Assembly: GCF_009184425.1 (NCBI RefSeq)
Contig: NZ_WELG01000002.1
Location: 620,001 to 684,000 of the forward strand
Direction: 5' to 3'
Length of the DNA stretch: 64,000 nt
Source of the DNA: Flagellimonas olearia
GTDB lineage: Bacteria; Bacteroidota; Bacteroidia; Flavobacteriales; Flavobacteriaceae
Shown here: positions 58,389 through 64,000 of the stretch, piece by piece
Layout of the letters: each line of letters begins with the position of its first letter
Position numbering within the stretch: position 1 is the first letter of the stretch
Translations under genes and position numbers: made by a program
Notes under the pieces: model-generated
Told to the model about the DNA's origin: nothing
Seen by the model: only the letters and a program-made list of their open reading frames with translations
Databases searched by the model: none

Positions 58389-59378
58389 ATGAAAAAAATT
58401 GGAACACTATGTTGCGCCATATTCCTTATGGTGCTATGGTCTTGTAAAGACTCTGGATCAAAACAAAAATTTCTTCCTCCGTCAACAGGAGGTATCAATT
58501 CGTTAATGGTTGTGATGGACACTGAACTTTGGCAGAGCGGTGTCGGGGACAAGATAAGGGAACACTTTGCGGCCCAAGTATTGGGTGTGCCCCAAAGAGA
58601 GCCCATTTTCACGATCACACAATTACCTCCCAGGGTATTCAAAGGAGCTACCACCTATTCTAGGTCAGTACTGGTGGTGGAACAAGACTCTACCTCCGTG
58701 GCGCATATCAAGTCAAATGTTTATGCCACTCCTCAAAAAGTTGCTGTGGTCACGGGAAGAAACCATGACGAGTTGATACAAAATCTGGACTCATTGGCAC
58801 CCAAGGCCGTTGCCGCTTTCAAGCAGTTGGAAATAGAAGAGGCCCAAAACCGGTTTAGACGCTCCCTAAGCAAGGATAGGGCGATGCAGGATGAGTTTGG
58901 CCTTAGCCTAGAAGTTCCATCGTTATATAAAGTTGGAAAGCGCGAAAAGAACTTTGTTTGGATGGATATCCAAATCCCAAAGGGAACCATGAACATTGTT
59001 GCCTATGAAATGCCGTGGAACAGTTTTTCCAACGACTCCACTTTTGTGGAGGATATTGTGAAGATGAGGGATTCCATAGGCGAAAAATATATTCCGGGGC
59101 CCTATGAAAACACTTTTATGATTACAGAAAAAGCCTTTGCGCCCTATGTTTTCCCTGCTGAAATTGGCGGAAAAAAAGGAGTTGAGGTACGAGGCATTTG
59201 GGAAATCAGCGGATATCCTATGGCGGGGCCTTTCCTGACCTATATTATCAACGATGAGGAAAACCAAAGAAAAATGGTTTTGGAAGGCTTTACATTCGCC
59301 CCATCAGCTGAAAAAAGAAATTATATGTTCGAGTTGGAAGCCATCTTAAAAACGGTCAACTTCAACCCAACACCTTAA
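58389..59378 (+). CDS. DUF4837-type lipoprotein
   Basis: A 329-residue protein with a lipoprotein signal (CAIFLMVLWSC, Cys19). The body (for example GGINSLMVVMDTELWQSGVGDKI and AYVMPW-like block IVAYEMPWNSFSNDS, ending with GPFLTYIINDEENQRKMVLEGFTFAP) is what I recall as DUF4837 in Bacteroidetes. No catalytic motif is seen. Following a cell-wall transglycosylase gene by 12 bases, it may share its transcript and act in the envelope. A 19-bp-stem terminator ends the unit. Confidence 0.8.
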   Translation: MKKIGTLCCAIFLMVLWSCKDSGSKQKFLPPSTGGINSLMVVMDTELWQSGVGDKIREHFAAQVLGVPQREPIFTITQLPPRVFKGATTYSRSVLVVEQDSTSVAHIKSNVYATPQKVAVVTGRNHDELIQNLDSLAPKAVAAFKQLEIEEAQNRFRRSLSKDRAMQDEFGLSLEVPSLYKVGKREKNFVWMDIQIPKGTMNIVAYEMPWNSFSNDSTFVEDIVKMRDSIGEKYIPGPYENTFMITEKAFAPYVFPAEIGGKKGVEVRGIWEISGYPMAGPFLTYIINDEENQRKMVLEGFTFAPSAEKRNYMFELEAILKTVNFNPTP

Positions 59379-59394
59379 AAGGGTTTAATCCATT

Positions 59395-59441
59395 AAACAG
59401 GAAGGCCCGAACCATTGGTTCGGGCCTTCCTGTTTTTTGTA
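59395..59441. terminator. Very strong rho-independent terminator
   Basis: A 19-bp perfect stem (59395-59413 with 59417-59435, loop ATT) starting AAACAGGAAGG and closing CCTTCCTGTTT, followed by six Ts on the plus strand. It ends the transglycosylase-DUF4837 unit and lies just past the end of the small minus-strand gene. Confidence 0.93.
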
Positions 59442-59462
59442 TGTTGTTTCTCGGGAGAATTC

Positions 59463-59633
59463 TTAGTCAAAAGCAAAGCCGGTGGCTATCCTATATACAA
59501 AGGCATATAGAACAATAAAGAACATCACAAAGCTGAACCAGGCAAATATTCTAAAATACTTTTCTATAAGGAAGTGTCCGAGGTTTCGAAAAGCTTCTAA
59601 ATAAATTTCTTTAACGAGTAATAATCTTTTCAT
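59463..59633 (-). CDS. Small single-helix membrane protein
   Basis: A 56-residue protein from ATG 59633; an in-frame start 54 bases earlier adds residues that do not look conserved. A basic/amphipathic N-terminal half (MKRLLLVKEIYLEAFRNLGH) precedes one membrane helix (IFAWFSFVMFFIVLYAFVY) and ends with RIATGFAFD. I have seen very similar short proteins in flavobacteria, perhaps classed as DUF6747, but am not certain. Function unknown. It stands alone between two terminators. Confidence 0.6.
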   Translation of the reverse strand: MKRLLLVKEIYLEAFRNLGHFLIEKYFRIFAWFSFVMFFIVLYAFVYRIATGFAFD

Positions 59634-59846
59634 AAGTAAGGTTTTAAGATTTAAGACATAGCAAAGATTTGGATTTCCACACTCCATTTAAAAACTAAGG
59701 GACGAAATGCCAAAAAAGGAAGATAAAAGTGAGGTGCAGGCCTTGGGAATCCACAAAACATCTGCATTCATCGACGAATGACCCAAAGAGGCGTGTTGTT
59801 TGGCGAGGGAAATTGTCGATGTATGGTAACAACCGGAAGAAAAAGG

Positions 59847-59874
59847 CAAAAAAAAGCCCCGATATGGTCGGGGC
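59847..59874 (-). terminator. Terminator after the OmpA-family gene
   Basis: On the minus strand GCCCCGA and TCGGGGC (59856-59862, 59868-59874) pair around 5 bases and are followed by a run of eight Ts. It begins 8 bases after the stop of the OmpA-family gene. Confidence 0.92.
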
Positions 59875-59882
59875 GCTATGGT

Positions 59883-61925
59883 TTACTGACGAACTATGAT
59901 GAATTCCGATCGCCGGTTTTGTTGATGTCTTTCTCGTGTACAGCGTATTCCATCGGTGCAATTATTGAGTAATCGTTCCTCGCCGTAGCCAATGGCGCTT
60001 TCAATCCTGGAAGGGTCAATGCCCTGGGATATGATATAATCCCTAGTGGATTTGGCCCGTTTGTCCGAAAGATATTTATTGTATACCCTAGGACCAATGG
60101 CATCGGTATGCGCCTCTATCTTAATGACCATATTCTTATATTCACGGAGTATAGCCACTAATTTGTCCAGCTCTTTGGCCGCTTGGGGTCGTATACTATA
60201 CTGATCAAAATTAAAATGGATGGCCTCAGGCTCCAAGACTACCTGTTGTTTTTCCTCATCGATGAGTTCTTTGAGCTTTTTCAGGGATTGGGCAACCTCA
60301 ATGGTCTCATTGTTCTTGGTAATGGCGTTGCGTACATCTTCAAAATATCCATCTTTGCTCGTCTTGATGGTATATTCGGATGTCGGGTCAAGATTTCTGA
60401 ATTGGTAGCTGCCATCTTCATCGGTGATAACTTCGGCCATTTGGTTCTGTTCTTGATTGAACAAAACAATTCTGGCTCCAGAAATAGGCTCTTGCGTTTG
60501 ATAATCTTTCACCATTCCCGCAATTACGTTTCGGTTTAGGGTATATCTAAAGGAATAAATGTCGTCATCCCCTTTACCTCCTTTTCGGTTTGAGGCAAAA
60601 TATCCTTTCTCACCATTGCTGTCAATAATATAGGAAAAGTCGTCCCTGCTGCTGTTTATAGGTTGGCCAAGGTTATAGGCCGGACTGAAGTTGTCTTGGG
60701 CAACATCAGATTTATAAATGTCCAACCCTCCAAATCCCATAGCCCTATCGGATGAAAAATATAGAGAGCTCTCCGTGACATAAGGAAACATCTCTTTGCC
60801 TCCCGTGTTGATGGTTCTTCCAAGGTTTTTGGGTTCGGAAAACAAACCATTTTCCAAAATATCCGCCACATAGACGTCGGTTTGTCCGTACCCTCCCGGG
60901 CGATCAGAAACAAAATATATCTTTTTGCCATCAGGACTTACGGATGGATGTCCTGTGGAATAGTTTTCACTGTTAAAGGGCACTTCCTTGGCTTCGGTCC
61001 ATTCCCCGTTTACAAATTTGGAGGTGTATATCTTTAAATGATTGATGCCGTTTTTTCCGCGCTTTAGTTTTTTACCGTAGTTGTTCCGCGTAAAGTACAT
61101 AGTTTCTTGGTCAGGGGAAAAAGCTACTGAAGCTTCGTGGTATTTGGTATTGACGGTTTTTGAAAGCTTTTGGGCTCCAAATAGATCATTTCCCTTGGAA
61201 TTGGTTTTGGCCACATATAGGTCCAAAAAGGGTTGATTGTTCCATTTATATCTTCTGGTGGTCAGGAAAGAGGTATCCCTAGCCGACGCGAACACTACTT
61301 CAGAATCTTTATGGAACATTGGGGAGAAATCAGAGTATCTGGAGTTTATCGCTAGGTTCTTGATTTCTACAGATGCGGTGCCCTTCCAAGTATTGGTAAC
61401 GGTACTTTCCAATTCGTTAAGGGGTTCGTCCCTTTTCTGACGGAACAATTTGGTAAGTTTTGCCGCCCTACGATATTTTCCGGTGCCCTTTAGGCTATGG
61501 GCATACTTATAAAAATGGTCTTCGGTGATATCATTGGGATATAATTGGTAGAGTTCATTGTACCAGATATATGACTTTTCCAGATTTCCACTGTAGTAAT
61601 GGGAGTCCCCTGCTTTTGAAAGCAGTTCCAAAGTGTGCTTTACGCCACTTTTTTCAAGAACGATGTCATATAATCGGGCCGCTTCGGCATACCACATCTT
61701 ATCGAAGAACTCATCCCCTTTTTTTATGAGCTTTGCGGCCATACCTTTTTTCCGGGCATAGTTGGCCAGTTGCCTATTGTCAAGGTCATCCAAATACTTT
61801 GTGTCCGAAATGGGGTCTTCTTGGGAAAGGGTAACTCCATCCTCCTCAAATTGCACGAAGGACACTTCTTGGGATTGTACCCCAAGAGTAAGTAAAAGAA
61901 GAAAAGGTAGTATTAGTTTATTCAT
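59883..61925 (-). CDS. OmpA-family protein with TPR, beta-propeller and CarboxypepD_reg domains (PorE-like)
   Basis: ATG at 61925 starts a signal peptide (MNKLILPFLLLLTLGVQSQ). The 680-residue protein has helical TPR-like repeats (about 45-160: ARLYDIVLEK, SYIWYNELYQLYPND), PD40/WD40-like propeller blades (about 190-440: SPDQETMYFTRN, SVSPDGKKIYFVSDRPGG, SLYFSSDRAMGFGGLDIYKS), a CarboxypepD_reg domain (about 455-530) and a C-terminal OmpA peptidoglycan-binding domain (about 565-675: KIEAHTDAIG, LSDKRAKSTRDYI, RRSEFIIV). The same domain order is found in PorE of the Porphyromonas type IX system. It likely tethers outer-membrane components to the cell wall. It is monocistronic. Confidence 0.9.
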   Translation of the reverse strand: MNKLILPFLLLLTLGVQSQEVSFVQFEEDGVTLSQEDPISDTKYLDDLDNRQLANYARKKGMAAKLIKKGDEFFDKMWYAEAARLYDIVLEKSGVKHTLELLSKAGDSHYYSGNLEKSYIWYNELYQLYPNDITEDHFYKYAHSLKGTGKYRRAAKLTKLFRQKRDEPLNELESTVTNTWKGTASVEIKNLAINSRYSDFSPMFHKDSEVVFASARDTSFLTTRRYKWNNQPFLDLYVAKTNSKGNDLFGAQKLSKTVNTKYHEASVAFSPDQETMYFTRNNYGKKLKRGKNGINHLKIYTSKFVNGEWTEAKEVPFNSENYSTGHPSVSPDGKKIYFVSDRPGGYGQTDVYVADILENGLFSEPKNLGRTINTGGKEMFPYVTESSLYFSSDRAMGFGGLDIYKSDVAQDNFSPAYNLGQPINSSRDDFSYIIDSNGEKGYFASNRKGGKGDDDIYSFRYTLNRNVIAGMVKDYQTQEPISGARIVLFNQEQNQMAEVITDEDGSYQFRNLDPTSEYTIKTSKDGYFEDVRNAITKNNETIEVAQSLKKLKELIDEEKQQVVLEPEAIHFNFDQYSIRPQAAKELDKLVAILREYKNMVIKIEAHTDAIGPRVYNKYLSDKRAKSTRDYIISQGIDPSRIESAIGYGEERLLNNCTDGIRCTRERHQQNRRSEFIIVRQ

Positions 61926-62150
61926 TCCACTCTGTCTGCGCAGTTGATTTGTTATGACCAACTGGAGGCTAAGCAAAGAGAGCCTAACGTCGTTTTCAAA
62001 CGCTAAAATAGAATAAGGATTAAGCTGGGCTAACTTTTTGTTGTGAAAGAGTGAATTTATGGCGTGTAGGCGACAAAAATGTGGTTCTTTATCGAAAAGC
62101 CCTTTAAATACAAGGGTTTACACGCCCATAAAATAAGCGGGAAGAAAGGC

Positions 62151-62345
62151 TTATGATTTGGATTCGTTTCCTCCTTCCAACTTCTCCTCCTCTTTGGACG
62201 CATCCTTAAATTCTTTGATACCACTGCCTAGGCCTCTCATCAGTTCAGGAATCTTTTTGCCTCCAAAAAGCAAAAGAACCACGACCACGATAAGCACAAT
62301 TTGCCATGGACCTAGCATACCAAGAAAAATAGTTTGAGCAATCAT
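62151..62345 (-). CDS. tatA: Twin-arginine translocase subunit TatA/E
   Basis: ATG at 62345 gives a 64-residue protein; upstream in-frame codons add an unrelated leader. The classical layout is present: a short periplasmic start with the GPWQIVLIV helix, the hinge [16 protein letters not shown], the amphipathic helix IKEFKDAS and a charged tail. TatA forms the pore for export of folded proteins. No tatC is next to it; in Bacteroidetes tatA and tatC may be apart. The M23 peptidase gene is divergent. Confidence 0.94.
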   Translation of the reverse strand: MIAQTIFLGMLGPWQIVLIVVVVLLLFGGKKIPELMRGLGSGIKEFKDASKEEEKLEGGNESKS

Positions 62346-62498
62346 AATGTCAAAACCTTTAAAGTGAAACGTAAAATTACTAAAAAGAACTGTAAGAGCC
62401 ATCGGATTAACGAAAATTAGCAAATGAGGATGATATTGTTAGCATTATAGCAGTTGCAGTATTTTAAAAAGCTTAACATCAAAATTAAAATGGAAGAG

Positions 62499-62506
62499 TA
62501 TCTTTG
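62499..62506 (+). promoter_or_regulatory. M23 peptidase promoter -7 box
   Basis: TATCTTTG, an exact TAnnTTTG match, ends 6 bases before ATG 62513, so the transcript would be nearly leaderless. Confidence 0.45.
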
Positions 62507-62512
62507 TTGATT

Positions 62513-63382
62513 ATGGCTAAGGACAAGAAGAAAAGAAAAGAGATCAAACGAAAGCTACTGCACAAGTATCGCTTGGTCATTCTCAATGAAAGCACCTTTG
62601 AGGAAAAAATTTCTTTCAAGCTCAGCAGGCTAAACGTATTTGTTACCGGGATGCTGTTCATCATAGTACTTATAGGCCTTACCACACTAATTATTGCTTT
62701 TACCCCCCTTCGCGAGTACATCCCGGGATATTCCTCAACCCGATTGAAGCGGCAGGCCACAGAATTGACTTATAAAACAGATTCTTTGGTGAATGTCCTA
62801 AATTATACCAATGGGTATTTAGAAAATGTCCGCAAGGTCCTGCGAGGTGACATTGAGAACAATGAAGCCAACAGGGATTCACTTTTTGAGCAATATAAAT
62901 TGGACCCCTCAACAGTGGACTTGACACCCATTCGTCAGGATCTATTGCTTCGGGAAGAAGTAGAGCTGGAAGACAAGTACAATCTTTTTGAGCGAAACAT
63001 GGAAAATGTGGGCACGTTACTTTTTTCCCCATTGAACGGAACGCTTTCGCAGACCTTTGACCCCAAGGCGAAACATTTTGCGGTTGATGTGTTGGGACCC
63101 AAAGACTCACCCATAAAATCCATTGCGGATGGAATTGTTCTCTTTGCGGAGTGGACTTCTGAAACCGGTTATGTGATCATAATAGAACATCAGGATGGAA
63201 TCACGTCAGTCTATAAACACAACAGTTCGTTGAGTAAGTCCCAAGGCGATTTGGTCAAAGCGGGCGAAGTAATCGCAACGATTGGAAATACAGGGGAGCT
63301 GACCACGGGCCCCCACCTACATTTTGAACTTTGGAGAAAGGGCAAGCCTGTAGACCCTTTGAACTATATCGATTTTGATTAA
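62513..63382 (+). CDS. M23-family peptidoglycan endopeptidase, membrane-anchored
   Basis: ATG at 62513 is preferred to a TTG three codons upstream, which overlaps the promoter box. The 289-residue protein has a strongly basic cytoplasmic N-tail (AKDKKKRKEIKRKLLHKYR), one membrane helix (about residues 43-65), a coiled-coil-like linker and a C-terminal M23 domain. Zinc ligands are His188 and Asp192 (HFAVD) and His270 in GPHLHFELW, with His268 catalytic. It should cleave peptide cross-links in the cell wall or act as a regulator of cell-shape enzymes. The next gene starts directly after the stop (TAAATG). Confidence 0.93.
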   Translation: MAKDKKKRKEIKRKLLHKYRLVILNESTFEEKISFKLSRLNVFVTGMLFIIVLIGLTTLIIAFTPLREYIPGYSSTRLKRQATELTYKTDSLVNVLNYTNGYLENVRKVLRGDIENNEANRDSLFEQYKLDPSTVDLTPIRQDLLLREEVELEDKYNLFERNMENVGTLLFSPLNGTLSQTFDPKAKHFAVDVLGPKDSPIKSIADGIVLFAEWTSETGYVIIIEHQDGITSVYKHNSSLSKSQGDLVKAGEVIATIGNTGELTTGPHLHFELWRKGKPVDPLNYIDFD

Positions 63383-64000
63383 ATGTCCTTAAAAGCATTT
63401 GCCGCAAAACTCTTTGCCAAGCGCATTGTCCGTAAAACTGCAAAATGGGCAAAGCATCCCGTACAAACCCAGAACAAGGTGTTCCAAGAGCTTGTTTCCC
63501 AAGCCGCCCAGACCCAATTTGGTATGGACCACAACTTTGGGACGATTATATCTCATCAAGGTTTTGTAGATAAGGTTCCCGTTCGGGATTACGAAGAACT
63601 GAAACCATATGTCCAAAAAATACTGGATGGTCAAGATGATGTGCTCTGGCCAGGAAAACCCATCTATTTTGCCAAAACTTCGGGAACTACTTCTGGAGCA
63701 AAGTACATCCCCATTACCAAAGGTTCCATCAAGCACCAAGTAGAAGCCTCCCGTAATGCCATATTGAGCTATATCCATGAAACTGGAAAGGCTGATTTTG
63801 TGGATGGAAAAATGATATTTCTCCAAGGAAGTCCCATTTTGGAGGAAAAAAACGGGATCAAACTGGGAAGGCTTTCTGGGATTTCCGCCCATTATGTGCC
63901 CAATTATCTGCAGAAGAACCGTTTGCCCAGTTGGGAAACCAACTGTATGGAGGATTGGGAGGCGAAAGTTGACAAGATTGTTGAGGAGACCGAAAATGAG
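63383..64000 (+). CDS. GH3-family protein (acyl-adenylate/amido synthetase-like), N-terminal part
   Basis: The reading frame is open from ATG 63383 to the window end (206 codons) and continues outside. The sequence YFAKTSGTTSGAKYIPITKG (about residues 92-111) is the ATP/AMP-binding motif of the GH3 family of adenylate-forming enzymes, preceded by the family-typical DKVPVRDYEELKPYVQKI and followed by FLQGSPILEE. Plant GH3 enzymes join amino acids to hormones such as auxin and jasmonate; the substrate of bacterial members is not established to my knowledge. It is coupled to the M23 gene. Confidence 0.88.
   Translation, partial: MSLKAFAAKLFAKRIVRKTAKWAKHPVQTQNKVFQELVSQAAQTQFGMDHNFGTIISHQGFVDKVPVRDYEELKPYVQKILDGQDDVLWPGKPIYFAKTSGTTSGAKYIPITKGSIKHQVEASRNAILSYIHETGKADFVDGKMIFLQGSPILEEKNGIKLGRLSGISAHYVPNYLQKNRLPSWETNCMEDWEAKVDKIVEETENE

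Overview
The window reads as chromosomal DNA of a member of the Flavobacteriaceae (Bacteroidetes), probably a marine, surface-gliding or T9SS-bearing species; a Muricauda/Flagellimonas-like relative is my guess from overall protein flavour, not a proven placement. The evidence is a SprB-type giant adhesin with PorP/SprF partners and type-B T9SS C-terminal domains, a lineage-typical gene set (DUF4175-ybeY-mnmG, DUF4837, DUF2807, GH3-like protein, RNase R, GlnRS plus GluRS), start sites mostly without Shine-Dalgarno sequences, and repeated occurrences of the Bacteroidetes sigma-factor -7 box TAnnTTTG.

Layout. 1-3.0 kb: 3' end of lepA, a small Cys-rich lipoprotein preceded by a striking 21-bp-spaced direct repeat, and a CPA1 antiporter with a cytoplasmic nucleotide-binding module. 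3.2-9.7 kb: a plus-strand run of hydrolases (metallo-beta-lactamase fold, subtilisin-like lipoprotein, M1 aminopeptidase, S41 C-terminal protease) with rnpA embedded. 9.8-13.3 kb: a translationally coupled membrane cluster (DUF3592-like, DUF2157, DUF4401, GDYXXLXY). 13.3-15.1 kb: a C5 DNA methyltransferase overlapping a small gene with a PD-(D/E)XK-like motif, a probable type II restriction-modification pair. 15.1-20.3 kb: elaA-type acetyltransferase, rpiB, a 593-bp AT-rich intergenic region with two inverted repeats, rnr, a DUF2807 protein and a LysE-type exporter, ending in a clear terminator.

20.3-20.5 kb: two cysteine-type tRNA genes, each with its own promoter box; the second has an abnormal anticodon loop (C33, Watson-Crick 32-38) although all its stems are paired. 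20.6-40.6 kb: one minus-strand transcription unit for surface adhesion/gliding: an Ig-like type-B CTD protein, a PorP/SprF barrel fused to SPOR-like repeats, a 4771-residue SprB-like adhesin with about 40 SprB repeats and an inserted jelly-roll-like domain, a second PorP/SprF protein and finally folB.

40.8-52 kb: glnS, an SPFH membrane protein, gltX, and the unit DUF4175-ybeY-mnmG followed by a methyltransferase. Two perfect 16-bp parS palindromes (one forming the 3' end of ybeY, one just after mnmG) mark this as a likely chromosome-partitioning centromere, so the replication origin is probably not far away. 52-64 kb: housekeeping and envelope genes (OmpH-like chaperone, EEP-family hydrolase, DoxX-like protein, holB, pgk, a LysM lytic transglycosylase, DUF4837 lipoprotein, small membrane protein, PorE-like OmpA protein, tatA, M23 endopeptidase, and the start of a GH3-family protein that runs off the end).

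All family calls are from reading the sequence; no database search was done.
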